This document shows positions 25,790-33,690 of a stretch of 64,000 nucleotides of DNA, piece by piece (within the stretch, counting starts at the first letter, position 1; each line of letters opens with the position of its first letter). The stretch spans positions 1,298,707 through 1,362,706 of the forward strand of contig NZ_CP054056.1 in assembly GCF_013283855.1 (NCBI RefSeq), written 5' to 3'. The translations under genes and the position numbers were made by a program. The notes under the pieces were generated by a model. That model was not told the origin of the DNA. It did no database searches and saw only the letters and a program-made list of their open reading frames with translations. The DNA is from Aquiluna borgnonia. GTDB lineage: Bacteria; Actinomycetota; Actinomycetes; Actinomycetales; Microbacteriaceae.

Positions 25790-26050
25790 TTAATAGTGAA
25801 ATCGGCAGGACTGCACGATAACCAAATCATCCTGCAGAACGTAAACTAATCGATGTTCCAGCGTTATCCGCCGAGACCAGACCTCCTGGGAAAAGCCTTT
25901 GAGTTGCTCTGGTTTGCCGCTGCCTGCTCGGGGTGTGCGGAGGACTTCCTCCAGCAGCCGGTTTATTCGGTTGGCAACTTTTTTATCCTGGGCCACCCAA
26001 AACAGGTATTCATCCCATGCCCCTGGATCGAAGGCAAGTTTTGGCTTCAC
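25790..26050 (-). CDS. Toxin of YoeB (Txe/YoeB) family
   Basis: An 86-residue RelE-fold mRNA interferase that cleaves mRNA at the ribosomal A site. Family features: WDEYLFW near the start, then KINRL-type helix, GKPEQLKG, WSRRITLEHRLVYV and the C-terminal CRFHY, where the late His-Tyr are catalytic residues of YoeB. It overlaps the antitoxin gene by four bases and is transcribed after it, the usual antitoxin-first order. Confidence 0.92.
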   Translation of the reverse strand: MKPKLAFDPGAWDEYLFWVAQDKKVANRINRLLEEVLRTPRAGSGKPEQLKGFSQEVWSRRITLEHRLVYVLQDDLVIVQSCRFHY

Positions 26051-26316
26051 TCACCAACCAGCGTCTTTAGCTCCTCCAAACTCACCTGTCGGAATTCACC
26101 CTTAGACGTTCTATCAAGCGATTCCAGTAGTCGCTTGGCGTTAGCGGGCGAGGCAAAGAGGTGATGGAACTCTCTGAGAGAGTTAAGTTCCAACGCGTTG
26201 ACCAGCTCAACCGCACCACCTTTGGTGGTGATGGTAATACCTGACGTCTCGTCTGCTAAAACATCTCGGACATGCTGATACAGGTTCTGCCTAAAGGCCG
26301 TCAAATTGGTCATCAT
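26047..26316 (-). CDS. Antitoxin of Phd/YefM family
   Basis: An 89-residue antitoxin that neutralises the downstream YoeB-like toxin and probably represses the operon. The N-terminal half resembles YefM DNA-binding domains (TITTKGGAVELVNALELNSLRE), the C-terminal half is the toxin-binding tail ending EELKTLVGE. Two adjacent ATG codons (26316 and 26313) are possible starts; AAGGA (26323-26327) lies six bases before the first. The DNA palindrome upstream fits an autorepressor site. Confidence 0.85.
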   Translation of the reverse strand: MMTNLTAFRQNLYQHVRDVLADETSGITITTKGGAVELVNALELNSLREFHHLFASPANAKRLLESLDRTSKGEFRQVSLEELKTLVGE

Positions 26317-26328
26317 GAGGAGTCCTTA

Positions 26329-26346
26329 CGTACGTATATACGTACG
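26329..26346. promoter_or_regulatory. Palindromic operator of the toxin-antitoxin operon
   Basis: A perfect 18-bp palindrome, CGTACGTATATACGTACG, lies 13 bases upstream of the antitoxin ATG. Operators of this kind bind YefM/Phd antitoxins. The position overlaps the likely promoter of the pair. Binding is inferred from position and symmetry only. Confidence 0.65.
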
Positions 26347-26457
26347 CATCATAAACCAAATAAAAGTAGTTGACAACGGTCGAACCGCGGGCTGTGGACA
26401 ACCGGTAAGGCTTATCCGTTGCTAGCATTCCTAGGGGCAAACAGCAAAGGTGACTTC

Positions 26458-27645
26458 TTGCACATAGCGATCTTCATAGATCTCCACCCAATGAGCCTTG
26501 GCGGCATGCAAACCTCGGTCAGGCTGCAACGCAAATACCTAACCAGGGCTGGCGTCAGTTCTACTGTTTTTGCCCCTAAGTCAGCCAACGCCCTCCCGGA
26601 TGACGACACCGTGGTTTTGCCCTCCCGCAGGCTCAGCCCCAACGGCGAATACTCAGCCGTGTGGGACATGGAGGAAGCTCTCGAGGTAGCGCGAGAGGTA
26701 TTTAGTCGTGAGAAATTTGATCTCATCCACCTGCAGGGAGACTTTGCCGCAGCAGCCCTTGCTCTAGCCCTGAGCCGGGAATACAACATCCCGCTGATTC
26801 ACCACGCCCACACCAACATCGACGTTGTGCTGGAGCGAATCGTTGGGAAGCAGCTAAACGCCAGACTTTTCAACTACGCCGCCTCCAAGTACTGCGAGAT
26901 TGCCGGCATGCCAAAACATAAAGCAAAAAACGGCTGGGAATACATGGCCCTCACCTATCCCCATGCCGATTTGGTGCTTGCCCCGAGCCACCACTTTGCC
27001 AAAACCATTGAGGGGCACGGGATTGCCAAGAATGTCGGTGTGCTGCTAAACGGAGTCGACGATGACTCAATTGCAAATATCGCAAGAAAAACCCCGGTTC
27101 CCAACGCTCCCGTCAGGTTCATCTGGGCGGGTAGGTTTCTCAGGGAAAAACGACTGCTGCAAACCCTCAGAGCTTTCAAGCGCGCCAATCTTGATGCCGA
27201 GCTCATCATCTACGGAACCGGTCCCCTGGAAGCCCCAGCGAAGTCCCTGGCTAGAACCCTGCGTCTTGGTCACAAAGTCTCGTTTGTGGGTCGAGTTGAG
27301 CGTGAGGAAATGATGCAGGCCTTCGCAGACTCAGACATCGTGCTGCAAACCTCAATTGGTTTCGAAACCCAGGGTCTCACGGTCTTTGAAGCCGCAGCCT
27401 TTGGAACGCCGGCGCTATGCTGCGATGAACGAGTTGCCTCGGAACTCAAGGCTGGTCACTACTGGGTCGCAAAGGAACCAACTATCGCCGCCCTGGCGCA
27501 GGCCATGGTCATAGCTCACGGCGATGTGCAAAGTGGAAATAACCGCCGTTCGGACCACCTCGATAACTCATGGCTCCTGCAATCCAGACTGACTGCAAAA
27601 ACCATCGAGATCTATCAGGAGCAAATCCAGCGCAAACTAGCGTGA
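26458..27645 (+). CDS. GT4-family glycosyltransferase
   Basis: A 395-residue retaining glycosyltransferase of the GT-B fold. It starts with the family's typical HIAIFIDLHPMSLGGMQTS-type N-terminus and has the late sugar-nucleotide-binding region SIGFETQGLTVFEAAAFGTPAL. I start it at TTG 26458, since AAAGGTGA lies upstream and the protein then begins like its relatives; an in-frame TTG at 26419 is less likely. The acceptor is unknown. Its end overlaps the convergent O-antigen-ligase-like gene by nine bases. Confidence 0.85.
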   Translation: MHIAIFIDLHPMSLGGMQTSVRLQRKYLTRAGVSSTVFAPKSANALPDDDTVVLPSRRLSPNGEYSAVWDMEEALEVAREVFSREKFDLIHLQGDFAAAALALALSREYNIPLIHHAHTNIDVVLERIVGKQLNARLFNYAASKYCEIAGMPKHKAKNGWEYMALTYPHADLVLAPSHHFAKTIEGHGIAKNVGVLLNGVDDDSIANIARKTPVPNAPVRFIWAGRFLREKRLLQTLRAFKRANLDAELIIYGTGPLEAPAKSLARTLRLGHKVSFVGRVEREEMMQAFADSDIVLQTSIGFETQGLTVFEAAAFGTPALCCDERVASELKAGHYWVAKEPTIAALAQAMVIAHGDVQSGNNRRSDHLDNSWLLQSRLTAKTIEIYQEQIQRKLA

Positions 27646-28929
27646 GCGCAGCCAGCTACCCGGAATTCTTAGTAGCTTGAGGCGCTTTGGGGTTCGCCCC
27701 AGCGGCTCGAGCTCAGCAAATGGCTCGCGTGATTTGGTCGTTAGGAGCACCAGCAAGACCCAGCCGATTTCTATCAGCAACCTCGACTCAGTGAGCGACT
27801 GCGCAACAATAACGAGGTAGGCGAAGAGCGGGTAGAGGTAGAGCGGATTGGTGTGACGAACCGCTACTGCCCAGAGCCGGATGAACCCCTGGAGCAAAAG
27901 CCAAACCATGAGCATCAAACCGAACACCCCAAGCTGCAGCCAAACATCCAGGAATGCGTTGTGTGCCTGATACATCGGCACCGAATTAATTACGATCAAA
28001 CCCTCGTAGGGCTCCACCCCGGGAATCCAGTAACTGATCCAACCCCAACCCTCGAGCGGTTTCTCGAAGATGAGATTCAATACCTCACCCCAGATATAGA
28101 AACGACCTGAGGCATCGGCGGATCTTCCAAGTAGGTCAAATAGTTCAACCCGATAAATCAGAGCCAGCACAACCCCCAGGGCCAGGGCCCAAAGGCTTCT
28201 GCCGTAGATAAGGTGTCTGGTCGCCTTTGGCCTACCCTCAGCGAAAATTGCGATTAGGGCGGCAAAGCTCACCAAACCTATTGCCAGAGTCATGCCGGCG
28301 CTCTTGGCGAGCGCCGCCATCAGGATGGCGAGTGCCAGTGAAGCAAGCGGCAGCGATCTTTTGGAATTGGTAACTATGTATTCGACCAGAAATAGCAAAA
28401 TGCCCAGCACTGCTGTGAAGGCCAGAAGGTTTGCGTTGCCGGTAATGCCCTGGATTCGGTCACCATCGAACAACTGCCCCTGAGACCAGTAGTAGGAGGA
28501 TGCCGGCGGCTCATCGCCCTCGTAGTTTGGGAAAAACGGCTTTATAGGTCCGCTAACCCCCGCTAAAACCTCAAACAGCAGGGAGCTCACCAAAATGAAC
28601 CGGATGGTGTTGGCAAAAATATTCAGTAACTGCCGCCAACCAAACTGATTGGCGAGAAACAGCGCAAACAATGTGGTTCCGAGCTGCAAACCCACTCCAA
28701 GCCAGGTGAAGTTTCGATAGTTACTCCAAATAGCACTGAGCACCATCAAGCCCAGAAGCAGTGCCAGGGGCAGCGGAACCCGAAGTATGGTCTTCCAGGG
28801 CTTGGTGAGGGCAAGCCCGATTACCGATGCCAAAACACCTATTACAACCAGCAATCCCCAACCGGTCCAGCCAACCGAATATCGCACGGCATCCCCCGCC
28901 ATAACGGTGAACAATCCGGGATACGCCAA
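27637..28929 (-). CDS. O-antigen ligase/polymerase-like membrane protein
   Basis: A 430-residue membrane protein with about ten to twelve helices and the Wzy_C/O-antigen-ligase domain, including the segment FEKPLEGWGWISYW and the later QAHNAFLDVWLQLG (His-Asn..Asp region). It likely transfers or polymerises a surface glycan, and its neighbour is a glycosyltransferase. The earliest standard start is TTG at 28929, but the frame is open for a further ~35 codons upstream with coding-like sequence and no ATG/GTG/TTG, so the true N-terminus may be longer (see findings). Confidence 0.75.
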   Translation of the reverse strand: MAYPGLFTVMAGDAVRYSVGWTGWGLLVVIGVLASVIGLALTKPWKTILRVPLPLALLLGLMVLSAIWSNYRNFTWLGVGLQLGTTLFALFLANQFGWRQLLNIFANTIRFILVSSLLFEVLAGVSGPIKPFFPNYEGDEPPASSYYWSQGQLFDGDRIQGITGNANLLAFTAVLGILLFLVEYIVTNSKRSLPLASLALAILMAALAKSAGMTLAIGLVSFAALIAIFAEGRPKATRHLIYGRSLWALALGVVLALIYRVELFDLLGRSADASGRFYIWGEVLNLIFEKPLEGWGWISYWIPGVEPYEGLIVINSVPMYQAHNAFLDVWLQLGVFGLMLMVWLLLQGFIRLWAVAVRHTNPLYLYPLFAYLVIVAQSLTESRLLIEIGWVLLVLLTTKSREPFAELEPLGRTPKRLKLLRIPGSWLRSR

Positions 28930-29041
28930 CCATATCCCAGCGCGATAGCGCTTGGATTTACCGTCGAATGGGATTCGAATCGGCTGGGTGATGGGAATGG
29001 TGGAAGTGATTTTTACCTCTTAGAACCCCAACAGAATACCG

Positions 29042-31162
29042 CTAGTGGCTGAGACCAGCTTTTTCATAGAGGTTCCGAAGCCATTTGGGCGCCCACCAGT
29101 TTGCACTGCCAAACAACCTCATTAGTGCTGGCACCAGCAGTGCCCTGACTATGGTGGCATCCAGCAGGATCGCAATCGCAATTCCAAGGCCCAGCATCTT
29201 CATGATTGAGACCCCGGAAGAGGCGAAGGCCCCGAAGGTGACTGCCAAAATGAACGCTGCCGCGGTGATGATTCTTCCTGAGCGCTGCAGCCCGTAGGCA
29301 ACCGAGTTCACCGTGTTTGCGCCGGCGTCATGCTGCTCCTTGATGCGAGAGAGCAAAAACAGCTCGTAATCCATCGATAGCCCAAACGCGACAACGCCAA
29401 TCATCACAACCGATGATGTGTCTATGGTGCCGGTGACCGAATACTCACCGATGAACTCCTGCAGGTAGCCGTTTTGGAAAATCCAAGACACCAGTCCCAG
29501 GGTTGCGCCCAGCGAAAGTATGTTGAGGACAATTGCCTTGATCGGGAGCAAGATGCTGCCGGTGAACAAAAACAGCAGCACCAGAGTGCTCACAAATATC
29601 CACACCGTCGCAACCGGCAGTGCGTTTTCAATTCCCTGCTGGCTATCGGTGTAGTAGGCGGCCGACCCCCCAACCAAAACCCGATCTAAATCTGACTCTA
29701 GGGACCGAATCTCAACAATCTGGTCGTAGCCCGCTGGAGATCTGGGCTCAATGTCGCTAATTACAGCAAGTCTGGTCCATTCCGTCTGTTCCTCCTGCGG
29801 CACCACTGAGACTCGAACTACATCCGGAAGTAGTTCCAGCTCCGCTACGTAATCGGCAATAGCGGTCGAATCGCCCTGCACCAAAATCTCGATCGGGCTA
29901 GATTCTCGTCCCGCAAAGCGATCTCGCAGCAGGTTTGAGGCAACCTGGGCTGGGGAATCCTTGGGAAGCACGCGATCATCCACCTGCCCAAATGAAACCT
30001 GCGATGAGAGGGAGAAAAGTGAAGCTAAAAACAGCAGTGCCACAAACAACACCGGCAGTGGCCTGCGCATGGTGAACCTGGCAATCTTCTCCCAGCCGCC
30101 ACGCTCCTTGGGTGCAAGGTCGCCCCTACCGACCTTGAGACTGTTGACCCTGTCGCCCAGCAGGTTGAGAGTGGCTGGGAGCGCGACGATAGCTCCAATA
30201 ACTGCAATCGAGACCACAGCGAAACCCGCAAGGGCAAAGGACTGCAGGAAGTACTGCGGGAAAAAGGCCATGGAGAGCATCACAACTGCAACCGTGAGAC
30301 CGGAGAACACAACTGTCTTGCCGGCGGAGGCAACGGTGTTGGCGACTGCCTCCGGAACCGGATTGCCCGCAGCCCGCTCCTCTCGGTATCGGTTTACCAC
30401 CAGCAGGCTGTAGTCGATGCCCAGCCCAAGGCCCAGGCCGGTGACCAGATTTAGCGCAAAGATAGAAACGTCTGTGATGCCGCTGGCAACCCAGATCACA
30501 AAGAACGATCCGACAATCGCCAGACCACCAACCATCAGCGGCAAAGACGCTGCGGTCACGGAGCCAAACACCAAAATTAACAGCAGCAAGACAATTGGGA
30601 CCGCAATGGTTTCGGCCCGAATCAGATCGGACTCAATTGTGTTGTTGATGGCTTTTGTAACGGCGCGGAACCCCGCGAAGTGAATCTGAGCACCCTGAAA
30701 GTCCCCGGTGTATTGATCAACCAGCTGGGTAACAATCTCAGATTGATTGGCGTCGTTCTCTAGGTCAACCAAAACGTAGATAAGTTTGCCGTCCTCTGAA
30801 ACCAGGCTCGGTGGCATACCCAGCGTGTAGTAGTTGAGCACCTGCTTAACGCCATCAACTTCAGCAAATTCATCACTTAGCTCTTGGACCAGATCGAAGT
30901 GGACCGGAACTTGATTAGGGCCAATCTCACTGGCCTCGGATGGTAAATCCACCAGGACGATTACCTCTGCGGGATCCTCACCAAATTCGTTCTGCAGGAT
31001 CTCGGTAACCAGGGCGGAATCAGAGTTTGGATTGTCATACCCGCCACCCTTGAGGTTGCCGAACGCTTGAAAGCCCCAGATGCTAGAGAGCAGAATCAAC
31101 CCAACAAAGCTAAAAAGGTAGAGCTTGGAGTGGCGAACGATGGATGAGCCAAGACGGTGCAT
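29042..31162 (-). CDS. MMPL-family (RND superfamily) transporter
   Basis: A 706-residue exporter with the classic duplicated layout: membrane helix, large outer loop, then five or six helices, repeated. Motifs such as GLGIDYSLLVVNRYREE and GLSMDYELFLLSRIKEQ contain the proton-relay Asp-Tyr pairs expected in MMPL proteins. Relatives export lipids or drugs. The start ATG at 31162 and the end (29042) have no close same-strand neighbours. The substrate is unknown; a role in surface lipids or glycolipids is speculative. Confidence 0.9.
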   Translation of the reverse strand: MHRLGSSIVRHSKLYLFSFVGLILLSSIWGFQAFGNLKGGGYDNPNSDSALVTEILQNEFGEDPAEVIVLVDLPSEASEIGPNQVPVHFDLVQELSDEFAEVDGVKQVLNYYTLGMPPSLVSEDGKLIYVLVDLENDANQSEIVTQLVDQYTGDFQGAQIHFAGFRAVTKAINNTIESDLIRAETIAVPIVLLLLILVFGSVTAASLPLMVGGLAIVGSFFVIWVASGITDVSIFALNLVTGLGLGLGIDYSLLVVNRYREERAAGNPVPEAVANTVASAGKTVVFSGLTVAVVMLSMAFFPQYFLQSFALAGFAVVSIAVIGAIVALPATLNLLGDRVNSLKVGRGDLAPKERGGWEKIARFTMRRPLPVLFVALLFLASLFSLSSQVSFGQVDDRVLPKDSPAQVASNLLRDRFAGRESSPIEILVQGDSTAIADYVAELELLPDVVRVSVVPQEEQTEWTRLAVISDIEPRSPAGYDQIVEIRSLESDLDRVLVGGSAAYYTDSQQGIENALPVATVWIFVSTLVLLFLFTGSILLPIKAIVLNILSLGATLGLVSWIFQNGYLQEFIGEYSVTGTIDTSSVVMIGVVAFGLSMDYELFLLSRIKEQHDAGANTVNSVAYGLQRSGRIITAAAFILAVTFGAFASSGVSIMKMLGLGIAIAILLDATIVRALLVPALMRLFGSANWWAPKWLRNLYEKAGLSH

Positions 31163-31220
31163 TGAAATCTTTCAGTTTCCTACCACTATAGATTTCCGCA
31201 CTTCGTGAAATGATTCCTAA

Positions 31221-32345
31221 ATGCTGAATAAACATCGCAAGACCTCAATCGCCTACTTCGTCATCGCAAGTCTCGGTCTGATCAGCGCCTGGGTGCTAAA
31301 CGGCATCACCGTGATGACCGGACAGGATTACGTCGGGGCCTGGTTTGGAACCGCAGTGGACTGGGTACTCTCCTCAGACCTTTTGATTGTCGCGGTGGCT
31401 GCAGCGATCTTCATGATCTACGAGGGTCGTCGCCTGGGGATGAAGCACGTTTGGGCATACATCGCCCTCAGTTCAATAACCGCGATGGCCTTCACTTTCC
31501 CCCTGTTCCTAGGCATGCGTGAGCGAGCGATCCTGAAGCGAGAACTAGCTGGGGGTCGACTGGATAGTTTTGAATTTGATGGGCACCGGGTGAGGGTTTG
31601 GGTTCCGGGGGATTTATCTGAAACAACCCCCGTGCTGGTCATGCACGATGGCAAAAACCTTTTTGACCTGGGTGAAACCTTCGCTGGTCACACCTGGGAG
31701 GTGATTCCGGCAATTCGGGATGGACTAAGGGCTAAGGCGCCGCTGGTCATCGGAGTTTGGGGATTGAGCGATGAAACCCGCCTGCGCGAACTCTCCCCGG
31801 AAAAAATAGTTCGCGAGGATGTTGATCACTTCTGGAAGAACGTGCCGGCTGACTACCAAACCACCGGGCGTGAGCCATTTGGAGATTCCTACGTGTCACT
31901 AATCTCCGACGCCATCCTCCCCTTCATGCTTGAGCGCTACGGCATTCAACATTCCATCAAGCGCACCGCAGTGATGGGTTCGAGCATGGGAGGGCTGATG
32001 TCGCTCTACATTCTCGGTGAGCGCCCAGAGGTCTTTGGCACTGCTATTTGCTTCTCTACCCACTGGCCCTTTGGCGAAAAACGAATGGTTGAGGGTCTAG
32101 TTGGCCGACTGCCAGAAAGTGGCCACCGCGTCTGGACTGACACGGGAACAATCGAACTAGACCAGAACTACCCGCCGTTTCACGCCCTCGCAGTTGAAAA
32201 ACTGAAAGAGCGCGGCTACACCGAGCCCAAGAATCTAGTTGCAGCAATCTACCCAAACACCGGTCACCATGAGAGTTACTGGTCTAGAAGGGTGGCAGAT
32301 GCTCTGAACTGGTGGCTTGAGGCACCTGGGAGAGATCAGGTTTAG
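31221..32345 (+). CDS. DUF2834 membrane domain fused to an alpha/beta-hydrolase (esterase-D-like)
   Basis: A 374-residue two-part protein. Residues 1-100 form three membrane helices resembling DUF2834 (starting IAYFVIASLGLISAWVLNG). Residues about 105-374 form a hydrolase similar to enterochelin/EsD-type esterases, with nucleophile elbow GSSMGGLM near residue 250 and a late catalytic-type His in NTGHHESYW. The hydrolase would face one side of the membrane. Its 3' end overlaps the opposite-strand helicase gene by 62 bases. Substrate unknown. The fusion is unusual. Confidence 0.75.
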   Translation: MLNKHRKTSIAYFVIASLGLISAWVLNGITVMTGQDYVGAWFGTAVDWVLSSDLLIVAVAAAIFMIYEGRRLGMKHVWAYIALSSITAMAFTFPLFLGMRERAILKRELAGGRLDSFEFDGHRVRVWVPGDLSETTPVLVMHDGKNLFDLGETFAGHTWEVIPAIRDGLRAKAPLVIGVWGLSDETRLRELSPEKIVREDVDHFWKNVPADYQTTGREPFGDSYVSLISDAILPFMLERYGIQHSIKRTAVMGSSMGGLMSLYILGERPEVFGTAICFSTHWPFGEKRMVEGLVGRLPESGHRVWTDTGTIELDQNYPPFHALAVEKLKERGYTEPKNLVAAIYPNTGHHESYWSRRVADALNWWLEAPGRDQV

Positions 32346-33690
32346 CAATTGTGGCTCCGGCCATGAATCGAACCACGTCTTTATCCACCATTACATCTGC
32401 GTGATTAATGGCCCTGGTTAGGTATAGGCCATCCAGTGACCTAACCCTGGAGAGCGCGACATAGGTTTGACCCGGTGAGAACGCGCCCCGACCCATGTCA
32501 ATCTGAACCTCGTCGTAGGTTTGTCCCTGAGATTTGTGAATGGTTACCGCCCAGGCCAGGCGAAGTGGGATCTGCTTGAACTCAGCGAGGGTAATTGGCA
32601 CTAGCACCTCACGCACTTTGCCGGAGTTTTCATCGAACTCCTCCTCGACCTCGTAGCGCACCTTTTCCCAGGTCGCAGGTCCAACCTCAAACTGTTCGCC
32701 ATCAACATCCACCAGCACCAAGCCTGACTTGGGTAGATCAACAACGTGCCCGATAGTTCCGTTTACCCACCTTCGAACCGTTCCGCCCGTCGGAGACTTT
32801 TGCATCGAGCCATCGTCATTTTTGATGAACATTACTTGGGCGCCAACTTTGAGCTCCAGAGTTGCTTCCGCCGGTAGGGTTCTGCCGAAGATCTTTTCGG
32901 CATCTGCGGTGTAACTGGCCTTGAAGAGCTTGGGCTCTGCTCCAATCAGCGACATCCGCCATGCGTTTACCTGATTAACGGTCTGGTTGATTGTTGCTAG
33001 CTTGATGACATCCGGGTGATTAGGGGTTCGGTTTCCCGCCTGGTTTATGACATCAAGCATTTCACTTGTCACCGAACCGTCTCGGATGGCGTTGAGGATC
33101 TCCTTGAAGTTGGCATCCGACTGCCTAAATATCTCACTGAGCTCAAAGCGCTCCAGTTCTGCCTCGCGCCAGGCATGAGCATCAAAAAACCAGCCCGAAC
33201 GGTAGTTCTCGGCCATATAAGCGCGTTCGGTTGGATCCTGCGGAGGCACCGGAGCAAGTTGGTATGGGTCTCCAAACATGACAAGTTGTGCTCCGCCGAA
33301 GGGAATTGAACGCTTTCCCCGAGCGATGCGCAGGGCTCGGTCCATGGCGTCCATCATGTCTGCCGAGACCATCGAGACCTCATCGACAACCAGCATGTCC
33401 AGGGCCTTCAAGACCTCTCGGGTTCGACGAGACAGGTGCTTGGCGATGTCCACCTCGCCCAAGACTCCGAAGGGGAATGTGAAAAGCGAGTGGATGGTGA
33501 CGCCGCCGACATTTAGGGCCGCTACCCCGGTTGGCGCACAAACCGCAAATGACTTGGCGGAGTTTGCGGTTAGGTGAGAGAGCAGGGTCGACTTTCCGGT
33601 TCCTGCCCTTCCGGTCACGAAAACGTGGGCCGAGGTTTGTTCGATGTAGTCAAACAGCGCCTGCTGCTCCTGGGACAGCTGAATTATCAT
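32284..33690 (-). CDS. PIF1-like DNA helicase
   Basis: A 468-residue superfamily 1 helicase. Motif I is GRAGTGKST (27-35), motif Ia SFAVCAPTGVAALN, motif II VVDEVSM, and a late motif VI region HKSQGQTYDEVQ and YVALSRV. This set is typical of PIF1/RecD2-type 5'-3' helicases. No phage or plasmid genes are nearby, so it is probably a housekeeping genome-maintenance helicase. The end overlaps the convergent hydrolase gene; the start overlaps the CopD-CtaG gene's stop by four bases. Confidence 0.88.
   Translation of the reverse strand: MIIQLSQEQQALFDYIEQTSAHVFVTGRAGTGKSTLLSHLTANSAKSFAVCAPTGVAALNVGGVTIHSLFTFPFGVLGEVDIAKHLSRRTREVLKALDMLVVDEVSMVSADMMDAMDRALRIARGKRSIPFGGAQLVMFGDPYQLAPVPPQDPTERAYMAENYRSGWFFDAHAWREAELERFELSEIFRQSDANFKEILNAIRDGSVTSEMLDVINQAGNRTPNHPDVIKLATINQTVNQVNAWRMSLIGAEPKLFKASYTADAEKIFGRTLPAEATLELKVGAQVMFIKNDDGSMQKSPTGGTVRRWVNGTIGHVVDLPKSGLVLVDVDGEQFEVGPATWEKVRYEVEEEFDENSGKVREVLVPITLAEFKQIPLRLAWAVTIHKSQGQTYDEVQIDMGRGAFSPGQTYVALSRVRSLDGLYLTRAINHADVMVDKDVVRFMAGATIAKPDLSQVPQATSSEHLPPF

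Noticed and set aside
26370..26411. TTGACA-type promoter before the glycosyltransferase
   Set aside because: TTGACA at 26370 has no convincing -10 box at the right distance, so I did not list it.
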